Below are positions 11,222 through 22,217 of a DNA stretch of 64,000 bases, piece after piece. The position numbers were made by a program, and so were the translations under genes. The notes under the pieces are model-generated. The model was not told the origin of the DNA. It did no database searches and saw nothing but the letters and a program-made list of their open reading frames with translations. Position 1 is the first letter of the stretch, and every line of letters begins with the position of its first letter. Source of the DNA: Arenicola marina. Taxonomy: Eukaryota > Annelida > Polychaeta > Arenicolidae. The stretch is from the NCBI GenBank assembly GCA_964019135.1, contig OZ025253.1, positions 12,157,059 through 12,221,058 on the forward strand. Reading direction: 5' to 3'.

Positions 11222-14200
11222 CAGAACATAGCATTTAAATTTTGGGATGGAAAGACAGCATATACCTTCACCAAAGTTGAGAGTGCCGCCCATAGTGTCT
11301 GAAGCGCCACCCATAAGATTTTGGTTGGTTATTCAGAACGCTTTAACCACTTTTGGTCATATCGCGTCAATGGGAGAAGGAAGGGAGAGTGGAGCCCCGG
11401 GGGTAACCCCAACACTTGGCGAAGAAAGACATGGGATCTTTATCCTGCGACCACACAGACATGACCACAGCGGGGCGCGAACCACCGATCCACGTGCCGT
11501 TAGGCTCTCAGGTGGCCAGAGCACTCAATGCGAGCGCTCTAACCCAATGAGCTATCGCGCCGGCCCCCCAAAAGTTTTTGGAGCGCCACCCGTAGTTTTT
11601 GGAGCGCCACCCATAGTTTTTTGAGCGCCACCCATAGTTTCTGGAGCGCCGTCCATAGCTTTTGGAGCGCCACCCATAGTTTCTGGAGCGCCAACCATAG
11701 TTTCTGGAGCGCCACCCATAGTTTGTGGAGCGCCACCCATAGTTTATGGAGCACCGCAGATAGTTTCTGGAGCGCCACCCATACCTTCTGGAGCGACGCC
11801 CATAGTTTCTGGAGCGCAACCCATAGTATCTGAAGCGCCACCCATAGTTTCTGGGGCGCCACCCATAGTTTCTGGGGCGCCGCCCATAGTTTCTGGGGCG
11901 CCACCAATAGTTTCTGGGGCGCCACCCATAGTTTCTGGGGCGCCACTCATAGTTTCTGGAGCGCCGTCCATAGTTTTTGAAGCGCCACCCATAGTTTCTG
12001 GAGCGCCACAGATAGTTTCTGGAGCGCCACCCATAGTTTGTGGAGCGCCACCCATAGTTTATGGAGCACCGCAGATAGTTTCTGGAGCGCCACCCATAGG
12101 TTCTGGAGCGCCGACCATAGTTTCTGGAACACCACCAATAGTTTCTGGGGCGCCACCCGTAGTTTCTGGGGCGCCACCCATAGTTTCTGGGGCGCCACCC
12201 ATAGTTTCTGGGGCGCCACTCATAGATTCTAGAGAGCCACCCATAGTTTCTGGGGCGCCGCCCATAGTTTCTGGGGCGCAACCCATATTTTCTAAAGCGC
12301 CACCCATATTTTTTGAAGCGCCACCCATAGTTTCTGGAGCGCCACCCATAGTTTCTGGAGCGCCACCCATAGTTTCTGGAGCGCCACCCATAGTTTATGG
12401 AGCACCGCAGATAGTTTCTGGAGCGCCACCCATAGGTTCTGGAGCGCCAACCGTAGTTTCTGGAGCACCACCCATAGTTTCTGGGGCGCCACCCGTAGTT
12501 TCTGGGGCGCCACCCATAGTTTATGGGGCGCCACCCGTAGTTTCTGGGGCGCCACCCATAGTTTCTGGGGCGCCACCCATAGATTCTAGAGCGCCACCCA
12601 TAGTTTCTGGGGCGCCGCCCATAGTTTCTGGGGCGCAACCCATAGTTTCTAAAGCGCCACCCATATTTTTTGAAGCGCCACCCATAGTTTCTGGAGCGCC
12701 ACCCATAGTTTCTGGGGCGCCACCCATAGTTTCTGGGGCGCCACGCATAGTTTCTGGGGCGCCACCCATAGTTTCTGAAGCGCCACCCATAGTTTCTAGA
12801 GCGCCGCCCATAGTTTCTGGAGCGCCACCCATAGTTTCTGGGGCGCCACCCATAGTTTCTAGGACGCCGTCCATAGTTTCTGGGGCGCCACCCATAGTTT
12901 CTGGGGCGCAGCCCATAGCTTCTGGGGCGCCACCCATACTTTCTGGAGCCCCGCCAATATATTTTGGAGCGCCACCCATAGTTTCTAGGGCGCCACCCGT
13001 ACTTTCTGGGGCGCCACCCATAGTTTTTGGAGCGCCACCCAGTTTCTGGGGCGCCACCCATAGTTTCTGGAGCGCCACCCATAGTTTCTGGAGCGCTGCC
13101 TATAGATTCTGGAGCGCCGCCAATAGATTCTGGAGCGCCACCCTTTGTTTCTGGGGCGCCACCTGTCCTTCTGGGGCGCCACCCATAGTTTCTGGGGCGC
13201 CACCCATAGTTTCTGGGGCGTCACCCATAGTTTCTGGGGCGCCACCCATAGTTTCTGGGGCGTCACCCATAGTTTCTGGAGCTCCGCCAATAGATTCTGA
13301 AGCGCCGCCAATAGATTCTGGGGCGCCACCCGTAGTTTCTGGGGCGCCATCCATAGTTTCTGGGGCGCCGCCCATAGTTTCTGGGGCGTCACCCATAGTT
13401 TCTGGGGCGCCACCCGTAGTTTCTGGGGCGCCACCCATAGTTTCTGGAGAGCCACCCATAGTTTCTGGAGCGCCACCCATAGTTTCTGGAGCGCCACCCA
13501 TAGTTTCTGGAGCTCCGCCAATAGATTATGGAGCGCCGCCAATAGATTCTGGAGCGCCACCCATAGTTTCTAGGGCGCCACCCGTACTTTCTGGGGCGCC
13601 ACCCATAGTTTTTGGGGCGCCACCCAGTTTCTGGGGCGCCACCCATAGTTTCTGGAGCGCCGCCAATAGATTATGGAGCGCCGCCAATAGATTCTGGAGC
13701 GCCGCCAATAGATTTTGGAGCGCCACCCATAGTTTCTGGGGCGCCACCCGTAGTTTCTGGGGCGCCACCCATAGTTTCTGGAGCGCCACCCGTAGTTTCT
13801 GGGGCGCCTCCCGTAGTTTCTGGGGGCGCCACCCATAGTTTCTGGGGCGCCACCCATAGATTCTGGAGCCCCGCCAATATATTTTGGAGCCCCACCCATA
13901 GTTTCTAGGGCGCCACCCGTACTTTCTGGGGCGCCACCCATAGTTTTTGGGGCGCCACCCAGTTTCTGGGGCGCCACCCATAGTTTCTGTAGCGCCGCCA
14001 ATAGATTATGGAGCGCCGCCAATAGATTCTGGAGCGCCGCCAATAGATTCTGGAGCGCCACCCATAGTTTCTGGGGCGCCGCCCATGGATTCTTTTGCGC
14101 CACCCATAGTTTCTGGAGCGCGACCCATAGTTTCTGGAGCGCCACCTATAGTTTCTAGGGCGCCACCCATAGTTTCTGGAGCGACACCCATAGTTTCTGG

Positions 14201-15300
14201 GGCGCCGCCCATAGTTTCTGGAGCGCCACCCATAGTTTCTGGAGCGCCTCCCATAGTTTCTGGGGCGCCGCTCATAGTTTCTGGAGCGCCACCCGTAGTT
14301 TCTGGGGCGCCACCCATAATTTCTGAGGCGCCACCCATAGTTTCTGGGGCGCCACCCATAGTTTTTGGAGCGCTGCCTATAGATTCTGGAGCGCCGCCAA
14401 TAGATTCTGGAGCGCCACCCTTTGTTTCTGGGGCGCCACCTGTCTTTCTGGGGCGCCACCCATAGTTTCTGGGGCGCCACCCATAGTTTCTGGGGCGTCA
14501 CCCATAGTTTCTGGGGCGCCACCCATAGTTTCTGGGGCGTCACCCATAGTTTCTGGAGCTCCGCCAATAGATTCTGAAGCGCCGCCAATAGATTCTGGGG
14601 CGCCACCCGTAGTTTCTGGGGCCCCATCCATAGTTTCTGGGGCGCCACCCATAGTTTCTGGGGCGTCACCCATAGTTTCTGGGGCGCCACCCGTAGTTTC
14701 TGGGGCGCCACCCATAGTTTCTGGAGAGCCACCCATAGTTTCTGGAGCGCCACCCATAGTTTCTGGAGCGCCACCTATAGTTTCTGGGGCGCCACCCATA
14801 ATTTCTGGAGCGCCACCCATAGTTTCCGGGGTGCCGCCCATTGTTTCTGGAGCGCCCCCCATAGTTTCTGGAGCGCCACCCATAGTTTCTGGAGCGCCAC
14901 CCATAATTTATGGGGCGCCACTCATAGTTTCTGGAGCGCCACCCATAATTTCTGGGGCGCCGCCCATAGTTTCTGGGGCGCCGCCCATAGTTTCTGGGGC
15001 GCCACCCATAGTTTCTGGGGCGACACCCATAGTTTCTGGGGCGCCACCCATAGTTTCTGGAGCGCCGCCAATAGATTCTGGAGCGCCGCCAATAAATTCT
15101 GGAGCGCCGCCAATAGATTCTGGAGCGCCGCCAATAAATTCTGGAGCGCCACCCATAGTTTCTGGAGCACCACCCATAGTTTCTGGAGCGCCACCCATAG
15201 TTTCTGGAGCGCCACCCATAATTTCTGGGGCGCCACCTATAGTTTCTGGAGCGCCACCCATAATTTCTGGGGCGTCACTCATAGTTTCTGGGAGTCTGGT
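11222..15300. repeat. Large 21-bp minisatellite with a shared left flank
   Basis: About 175 units of 21 bp with core GCGCCACCCATAGTTTCTGG; common variants have GCCAATAGATTCTGG, CCCGTAGTTTC or TTTTTGG. The left flank (CAGAACATAGCATT, AAAGACAGCA, CACCAAAG, GAGAG) is the same as the left flank of the small array at 39878-40130. Because 21 is a multiple of three, several frames on both strands stay open for long distances (up to 524 codons on the minus strand at 13082-11508), giving heptad peptides such as GGAPETM and RSRNYGW. These frames lack splice or start context and read as artefacts. A SINE interrupts the array near its left end. Confidence 0.95.
11326..11572 (-). mobile_element. tRNA-derived SINE, copy A (full length)
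   Basis: On the minus strand the head reads GCGATAGCTCATTGGGTTAG (A box) and GGTGGTTCGCGCCCC (B box), followed by a body with CATGTCTGTGTGGTCGCAGG, GATAAAGATCCCATGTC and a 3' block CGATATGACCAAAAGTGG. The same family occurs at 32889, 43134 and 53207. It sits inside the 21-bp minisatellite, with array units on both sides, so it inserted after the array existed. Confidence 0.9.
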
Positions 15301-15440
15301 GTCTCAGCCATATCTTTGTTATAGTGAGATAGCATGGACGTTGAAGTAATATTCGTCATATACCAAGTATTATAATTAGTGGAGAAAGGTCTAAGAGGCA
15401 GGATATAACTGTGTCTAGTTTTAGTTGGAATCAGGCTTGG
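15288..15440 (+). repeat. Dispersed repeat R4, copy 1
   Basis: Matches about 18297-18455: both share GTCTGGT, CTCAGCCATATCTTTGTTAT, GTGAGATAGCAT, GACGTTGAAGT, ATATTCGTCATATA, AGTGGAGAAAGGTCTAAGAG and GCAGGATATAACTG. It abuts the right end of the 21-bp array. Confidence 0.85.
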
Positions 15441-16205
15441 CGCAAGTGCCCCCAGGCAAGCCCGCTTTCCAGGGGCACAACGGTGTCCATGCTAAGTTCT
15501 TTAGACGCCAGTCGGGAATCGACTGTAACTTTTATCATAATGAGTGCGCGTACAATCATAGTGTTTGCGTATTCTATATACCTTGTTCTATCTTCTGACA
15601 TCAAGAAAGTGTGTCAACACTAGGTTGTTTCGGTTATATTTTCGCGAAGAAATGTTGGAGCATAATCTTTTCCCGACCAACCGCCATGCGTATACAGTAC
15701 CACCTGGCGAGTCCCGCCATCATTTGAACCATTTGTAGCCTGGGTCCCAAACTTTGTAACCGTGAATTACCTGTGGCAGAGGGCGCTGCTGTTGTCCTTA
15801 AGTTCAAAGTGAGTGACTGACAACGCCCTCTAGCGGAGAATCATATGCTAACGGAGCGGGGAACCAAGTGGCATTCACAGGTACCGGCATCCGCCAAAAA
15901 CAAATATGGCGGACTGAGTTAGAGAGGTGTCATAGAGATTGATATTAAGGTGTTTAGTTGTGCAGCATGTAAGTCTATGCGGAAGAGGAAGTTACAGGTT
16001 GTAGTAATTGAGATGTGGGGCCACATCTTCTCGAGAGAGGGGGGGGGGTGTAACGGCCAGGCCCCTCTTCGCGCCGACATCAAAGTTTAGTGGCGCCATC
16101 TAGCGAATAGCGGCAGCGTAAGTCAGGATAGGTAGAAGAGCCGTCGCTAGGGGGAGTTAGGGTAGCAGGAAAGGAAGTAGGACGGTAGCTCGGTAGGGGG
16201 TGTGG
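15441..16205. other. Unrecognised spacer
   Basis: No gene or known repeat. GGCGCCATCTAGCG-like motifs (near 16091 and 16267) and a G run at 16041-16049 are the only features noted. Confidence 0.35.
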
Positions 16206-17273
16206 GCAAAGATTGTCTAGAGTAAGATCTCCAACTCGCGCGTTCACTGCGTGCACATTCGTGCAAGGCGCCATCTAGCGGTCGGGATGCTACTTCAGGC
16301 TCTATCGCAAAGGCCGCCGGCGTAACTGGCGCTGCCATGGCCTTTTGTACGGCCATTAACTGTACAAACTGCAGGAAGAACAATCCAAATACGTTTTTGT
16401 TTCAAGTTTCCTAAAGATCAGAAAATGTAAAGCAAGTTCGGACAAGTCTTGGTCTACTGTTACAGTTCCAGCTTTGTCACCAAAAGTGACATTGTCATTG
16501 GACCATTGAACCAAGGAGGGCAGATCAAGTAACTTATCAGTCCGAATATAATCGGTTTGCGAGATTTCCATGGAAAAAAAGAACTATTTCACCTGCAAAT
16601 CCCCTCTGAAATAGATGTTTCTGCTAACACAGATGAGCAGAGTAGCTAGAAATGGTTCATGGATTCAGAAGCATGCGTATTCAAACTTTATATTTTGTTC
16701 AAACAGATGAAGAGGTCGGGAAGCCCACTAGCGCAGTTGGTAAGACGTTTGTCTTTAGATCGCAAGGTTGGCGAACACCGTTTTTTTACCTTTTTTGGTC
16801 GGAAAACCTGCTATTTTCTCTGAAAATAGGTGGTCCTTTTCACCGTTGTCACGATTTTAAAGATATTCTCGATCCTAATTAGGCTAAGTTAGATCTAAAA
16901 AAAAAATTTTTATTGATCTACGACTAAAGTCAGAACACTCGCAATGTGAGTTGGGACATGTCTGCCCCGCGGCCGTGGGTTCGTTTGGTTACATTTCATT
17001 GTTGACATCAGACTTGATAACTTTCATTAAGGAAACTAGAGGGGTAAAATGTATGTTTTTGTCAATATTATGCAGGTAACTTAATTCTTGGTCGATAACG
17101 TAAGCTTAACATGTTTGTTACGTGTCTTTCCCTCGTCTGGTACCAGCGCGTATCAGTTATCCGACTGCAATGTAGCATCCCCACCGCTAGGGCGGCGCCA
17201 CAACTCGTTTGTAACATTTCGGCCATAGGCAGACGCGCGAGTTGGATATCTTACTCTAGACAATCTTTGGTGT
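16206..17273. repeat. ~36-bp inverted repeat pair bounding ~1 kb
   Basis: CAAAGATTGTCTAGAGTAAG followed by ATCTCCAACTCGCGCG at 16206-16241 is the near reverse complement of 17233-17273. This could mark the ends of an old DNA element; no transposase and no target duplication were identified. Confidence 0.5.
16720..16782 (+). ncRNA. tRNA-like promoter head (SINE or tRNA pseudogene)
   Basis: A perfect A box, TAGCGCAGTTGG, lies at 16729-16740; a degraded B box, GGTTGGCGAAC, lies about 26 bases downstream. The stretch between resembles an anticodon arm with CTTT, so tRNA-Lys-like ancestry is possible. No matched acceptor stem was found, so it is not a functional tRNA call. Confidence 0.45.
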
Positions 17274-17469
17274 GGGTGAGATTGGGTTTGTAAACTTCCG
17301 CCACAAGCGAAAACAGAGAGAGAGAAAGTTTAGAGACAGAAGAAGCGAAGAATCAAGGTTTTTAACGTGAGTATCGTTATGAACAGTTTAGCTATCTTTT
17401 TATGTATGTTATCTAGCAGGTCTCTCAAGTACTTTAAAGTGTAGCCAGGCGTAGTTTAGTTTTATTTTC

Positions 17470-17590
17470 AACCGTATGTATACACTTACTTTGATTATCG
17501 CCCATTGGCTGAGAGAGCCTGGGGACGCTTGGGCCTCAGGCTGGTATAAATAGAGGTGCATCGGGAGGCCTAGACAGACAGACAGGGAGA
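17470..17590 (+). promoter_or_regulatory. Promoter-like block: inverted CCAAT and TATA box
   Basis: An inverted CCAAT (CCCATTGGCTG) near 17504 is followed about 40 bases later by a strong TATA box, GTATAAATAGAGG, near 17543, then by purine-rich (GACA)n-like sequence where initiation would fall. No coding exon follows; downstream lie the repeats of 17630-18310. It may belong to a repeat-derived or noncoding transcript. Confidence 0.35.
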
Positions 17591-17629
17591 GCCAAAGACA
17601 GAGAGAGCCACAGACACAGAGACAGAAGT

Positions 17630-18310
17630 TGCTGCAGACCCCAGGGGTCATACTTGCTATAGGCTTGCCGCAGTAGCCGCGGCTGTAGTGAGTGTGATTC
17701 CTGGGTCTGGTTTCTTGGTCATATTCTTTATATGCAAGGTGCTCTCCTTTCCTATTAGTTACTGTGAGGTGCTATGAGGTTCTGTGAAATCCTATTAGTT
17801 ACTGTAGGGTGCTATCAGTGAAGGCTGTGAGGTTCTCTGAAGGCGTATTGGTTACTGTGAGGTTCTGTGAGGGGCTCGGGACAGAAGCTGCTGCAAACTC
17901 CAGGGGCTATACTTGCTATAAGCTTGGCGCAGTAGCCGCGGCTGTAGTGAGTTTGATTTCTGGGTCTGGTACCTTGGACGTATTCTTTATATGCGAGGTG
18001 CTCTCCTTTCCTATTAGTTAATATAGGGTGCTATGGGTTAATGTAGGGTGCTAGGATTTAATATAGAGTGCTAGGAGTTAATATAGGGTGCTGTGAGTTA
18101 ATATAGGGTGCTATAAGTTAATATAGGGTGCCATGAGTTAATATAGGGTGCTATTAGTTGATATAGGGTGCCATTAGTTACCATAGGCAGCTATTAGTTA
18201 CTGTAGGGTGCTGATGGTTACCAGTGAAGAAGACTCCAGGGATCCTACTTGCTATAAGCTTGCCGCAGTAGCCGCGGCTTTAGTGAGCTTGATTTCGGAG
18301 TCTGGTTTCT
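17630..18310. repeat. Tandem duplication with embedded ~20-bp array
   Basis: A block with CTATA(A/G)GCTTG, CGCAGTAGCCGCGGCT and TAGTGAG occurs near 17655, 17915 and 18250. Between the last two copies lies an array of GTTAATATAGGGTGCTA units, about ten to twelve copies, at roughly 18015-18215. R4 follows directly. Confidence 0.85.
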
Positions 18311-18455
18311 CAGCCATATCTTTGTTATGGTGAGATAGCATTGACGTTGAAGTGATATTCGTCATATATCAAGTAATAATATTAGTGGAGAAAGGTCTAA
18401 GAGGCAGGATATAACTGGAATGGTGTATAGTTTTAGTTGGGATCAGGCGTGCAGT
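18297..18455 (+). repeat. Dispersed repeat R4, copy 2
   Basis: Second copy of the sequence at 15288-15440, diverged by scattered substitutions. Here it follows the 17630-18310 tandem block; in copy 1 it follows the 21-bp array. Confidence 0.85.
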
Positions 18456-19270
18456 GTGGATTGTTTTATTTCCTGTATCAAGAGCTTTAAAGTGTCTATA
18501 TAAATAAATACTGGAACAGTATATTTTCATTTCCTTCATCTTTTATGTTGGCTGGTTACAATATCGAACTTGTCTGAATGCGAAAAGCCGTTAAACCGAT
18601 AACCAAGTAGTAAAAATGCTGAACCGAAGACTGTAAGTCACAACCCCTACCAAGACAAGTATATCTGCGCAGTCGCCACAACACGACACCCCCTCGGCGT
18701 TACATATATATATCTGGGTGCAACGGGAAATAATTTAAAAGTTAAATTTCCCTATGACGTCATGATATTGACGGGCTGGCTACGGGGCTGTCGAGCTAAT
18801 GTCCGTTGGGGAGTGGGTGCACCGTTTTAAACGTAGCAGTTTCGTCAGTGAATTATAGTAGTGACGTCATCGTTTGTGGGCCAACAATCGCCGCCGCTCA
18901 TTAAATGCGAGTTCATCTCGAGTACCGGTTACCAGTGGTTACCGGGTTTTGCAGCTTAAACACGTCAGCATAAAAAACGAACGTCGTGACTTGACTCGAC
19001 GAATCCTTGTAATTATTAGATTAGTCCCCACGACTCTCCGCTTTTCTAATATCTAGTCTAACATTTATAGCGTTAAGATTCTCACTCCCTTGCCACCCAC
19101 GGCAAAAGCAAAGCGCTGGATTTGTACATATCGCAGACCACAGTTTTGGGAGATTTCGCACCATCCACAGGGGATCCAACCCCCTTGTCACAATCCTGAA
19201 GCCGAGCCCCCGCCCCCACACACACATCTAGCTAATATCCTATGACCATGTAACCCTACACGGTACTGCT
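18456..19270. other. Spacer between repeats and Star-like gene; holds its 3' UTR
   Basis: Lies downstream of the minus-strand Star-like stop codon, so the near end is probably 3' UTR. No clear AATAAA was found on that strand. No other gene is recognised. Confidence 0.35.
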
Positions 19271-19678
19271 CTACGGCCGATAGCCTCTCCTCCTTATTTT
19301 CCGCAGCAGGCTCTTCTTCACAAATATAAAATCGTCCACGAAAATTTTCTTTTCGAAATCGTGTATAACAAGGTCCTCGTAAGTCATGTAACTTTTGGAG
19401 TGCATGAACCACTGATAGGCCTGTTTGTTGTCCCCGCGCACGTACTCCACGGCCAGTGTCGATATATCAAAGCGATCGAATGGCACAGTCTTGAGCACAT
19501 CGAGTTCGAAGCCCTCCACATCGAGACTGAAGAAGTCCACTCGAGTCCGGTTGAGAGCCAGAAGGATCGACTCGAGGGGGAAGCAGGGCACCGTCATCGT
19601 CGGTGTCGTCGTGTTACTGCTCTCCGGGGACTCCAACAGGAGGTGGCCCAGTCCCAAGTTAGACTGCACGTACTGCAT
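19271..19678 (-). CDS. Star-like gene, last exon
   Basis: Acceptor TTGTGAACAG precedes ATGCAGTACGTG. The ATG is an internal codon: the acceptor joins it in phase 0 to the upstream exon, so it should not be taken as the start. 135 codons plus stop TAG. Includes SLDVEGFELDVL and the basic tail. Confidence 0.88.
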   Translation of the reverse strand: MQYVQSNLGLGHLLLESPESSNTTTPTMTVPCFPLESILLALNRTRVDFFSLDVEGFELDVLKTVPFDRFDISTLAVEYVRGDNKQAYQWFMHSKSYMTYEDLVIHDFEKKIFVDDFIFVKKSLLRKIRRRGYRP

Positions 19679-21695
19679 CTGTTCACAAGTGTGAAGTGAT
19701 GGGAGAAGGGGAAAGCATTATTAAAAGGGTGCCCCGTCATTCTCTCGTCACACATCATGGTGTCATACGCCATGGCCTCACAAGTCATGACGTCACACGC
19801 CATGGCGTAACACGTCATGGCGTCACACGTCACAGGCTCACGCGTGATGGTCTTACACGTCATGGCGTCACACGGCATGGCGTCACACGTCACAAGTCAT
19901 GTCGTCACACTTCACAGGTCTCAAGTCATAGCGTCACACCCTCATGGCGTAACACGTCATGGCGTCACACGTAATGATGTCACACGTCAATAGGTCAAAC
20001 GTCATGGCGTCACACGCCATGGCCTCACACGTTATAGCCGCACAAGTCATGGCTTCACACGTCATTGCGTCACACGGCATGGCGTCACACGTCATGGCGT
20101 CACACGTCACACGTTATGTCGTCACACTTTACAGGTCACAAGTCATAGCGTCACACGTCATGGCGTCACACGCCATGGCCTCACACGTTATGACCTCACA
20201 AGTCATAACGTCACACGCCATGCCGTAAAACGTTATGGCCTCACAAGTCATGGCTTCACACGTCATGGCTTCACACGTCATGTCGTCACAAGTCATGGCT
20301 TCACAAGTCATGGCGTCACACGTCATGGCATAACACGTCACTAGGTCACACGCCATGGCCTCACACGTCATGATCTCACAAGTCATAACGTCACCCACCA
20401 TGGGGTAACACGTCATGGCGTCACACGTCATGGCCTCACACGTCATGGCTTCACACGTCATGGCGTCACACGTCATGGCAACACACGTCATGGCTTCACA
20501 CGTCATGGCGTCACACTTCGTAGCGTCACACGTCATGTCCTCACAAGTCATGGCGTCACACGTCATGGCGTCACACGTCATGGCGTAACACGTCATGGCC
20601 TAACACGTCATGGCCTAACACGTCACAGGGTCACAAGTCAGGTCGTCACCCGTCACAAGTTATAACGTCACACGCCATGGCGTGACACGTCATGGCCTGA
20701 CACGTAATGGCGTCACACGTCATGGCGTCAAACTTCATGGCGTCACACTTTATGGCGTCACACGTAATGTCCTCACAAGTCAAGGCTTCACAAGTCAAGG
20801 CTTCATACGCCATGGCGTCACACGTCATGGCGTCACACGTCATGGCGTCACACGTCATGGCCTCACACGTCATGGCCTCACACGTCATGGCCTCACCAGT
20901 CATAGTGTCACACGTCATGGCGTCACACTTCATGGCGTCACACGTCATGGCCTTAAAAGTCAAGGCGTCACACGCCAAGGCGTAATACTTCATGGTGTCA
21001 CACGTGCCTTACACGACATAGTCATGACGTCACACGTCATGGTATCAAACGTCATGGTGTCAAATGTAATGGCGTCGCACGTCACGGCGTCACATGTCAT
21101 GGCGCCACACGCCATGGCGTCATGTATCACTGCGTCGCACATCACCGCGTCATACGTCATGGCGCCATACGTCAAGTCGTCACACGTCGAGGCATCACAC
21201 GTCATGACATCACGCGTCATGGCGTCACACGTCATGACCAGGTTTTTCACTGTCGCCATTGTTAATGACGCAGTTTATGCCGTCACTTTGTTTCACACCT
21301 TCGCCGTTGAATATTTAAACAAATGGACGTTCATCGATAAAGATACCCTAACAAAGTACAGCTTCAACATGGGAAATGTTGAAGCCAGTGTACCGCTTAA
21401 TTGGCCCAATGCGACATGTACCCACCCCCCTTCCCCCGCGCACACACACACACACACACACACCGCGTGACTACGCCTGGGGCGGCAGCCATGTTCTCAC
21501 CTCAGACACGTGGTCGTGCGGGCTGAGGCAAGCGTTCAGTGTGTACGCCTTCCTGTTCTTGCCTCGGATCTGAGTGTAGAAGAATGGATCCATCTCGATG
21601 AGCACTCCGTCCCAACCTAGCTCCGTCTCCAAGGCCACGGTATTGGACAAGTGTTCTCCGTCCAGAGCTCCGCACTCGACGAAGAAACCGCCACG
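19271..21695 (-). CDS. Star-like FkbM-family methyltransferase-fold protein (3' part of gene)
   Basis: Two minus-strand exons (21695-21501 and 19678-19271) join in phase 0 and give about 200 residues ending at a stop. The first carries the SAM-binding loop FFVECGALDGEHLSNT and GVLIEMDP; the second carries FFSLDVEGFELDVL, the FkbM signature, then AVEY and a very basic C-terminus (LLRKIRRRGYRP). The fold is that of FkbM methyltransferases, and the VECGALDGE wording is that of metazoan Star-like proteins. Drosophila Star is a type II ER membrane protein that helps export the EGFR ligand Spitz; that role is family knowledge, not shown here. Upstream exons (membrane anchor, N-terminal region) were not found, so the gene is partial in this annotation. 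The intron between the two exons is almost filled by a 15-bp minisatellite. Confidence 0.85.
19735..21240. repeat. 15-bp minisatellite inside the Star-like intron
   Basis: About 100 units of GGCGTCACACGTCAT with variants (CCTCACAAGTCAT and similar). The period is five codons, so pentapeptide frames (MTCDA, ASHVM) run open on both strands without being genes. Read on the gene's strand, most units contain TGACGTG, a bZIP half-site core. Confidence 0.95.
21241..21500 (-). other. Intron remainder with (CA)n microsatellite
   Basis: The donor-proximal part of the Star-like intron. A (CA)n of about 13 units lies at 21439-21464. Confidence 0.7.
21501..21695 (-). CDS. Star-like gene, penultimate exon
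   Basis: Acceptor TCTTCGCAG precedes CGTGGCGGT; donor GAG|GTGAGA follows. 195 bp, phase 0 at both ends, 65 codons starting RGGFFVECGALDGE and ending HDHVSE. It holds the glycine-containing SAM-binding loop of the FkbM fold. Confidence 0.88.
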
Positions 21696-22217
21696 CTGCG
21701 AAGAGAAAAAGTCGATTTTTATATATCACTTCCTTTGCTCCCATATCGATTCATTTCCGTCGAAAGGGATGAAATTCTTATAAATAACGACTGTTGTACT
21801 TTCAGGCTTGCCATAACGAACGCGTAAACAATAAACGCAGGAAAACTTGCTTGATTTTACCGAAAAAATTTATGACCAAAAACACCAGTTTGGCCCCAGA
21901 TTGGGGGTGGGGCGTCACCATGGGAAGGATACACTTGAAGTAGAACGCTTTAACCTCTGTAGGTCAAGTTGCGATAACGGGAAGGGTCAAGGTAACAGGG
22001 AACCATGTCTACGGGAGTAGCCCTTGAAGAAAGACATGGACAATCCTTATGCTTGCACACATTGAGTTCGAACCACACGCCGTAATTTGGCTTAAGTAAC
22101 GATCTGCCGAAAGCAACACGAGAATGGCCGAGGGTAGAGCGGAAGGTGCGCCCCCCCCCCCCCCCCACCACCACCTCCCCACGCCGCTCAAAAAGAGAAT
22201 ATAGCACTGTAGCCATT
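21696..22217. other. Upstream intron of the Star-like gene; nothing recognised
   Basis: Holds the acceptor-side sequence of the penultimate exon and a C homopolymer at 22151-22167. No further exon could be recognised. Confidence 0.4.

Noticed and set aside
13570-14774. Long open frames of heptapeptide repeats on both strands
   Set aside because: They follow from the 21-bp period in every phase and have no start, splice or composition evidence of a gene.
11571-15300. CRISPR-like array
   Set aside because: Units are contiguous with no unique spacers, in an animal genome; it is a minisatellite.
19594-19678. ATG at 19678 as a gene start
   Set aside because: It follows a good acceptor and joins in phase to an upstream FkbM exon, so it is internal.
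19696-20993. Frames rich in MTCDA, ASHVM or RHGVT pentapeptides
   Set aside because: Shadows of the 15-bp intronic array; real coding here is only the two Star-like exons.
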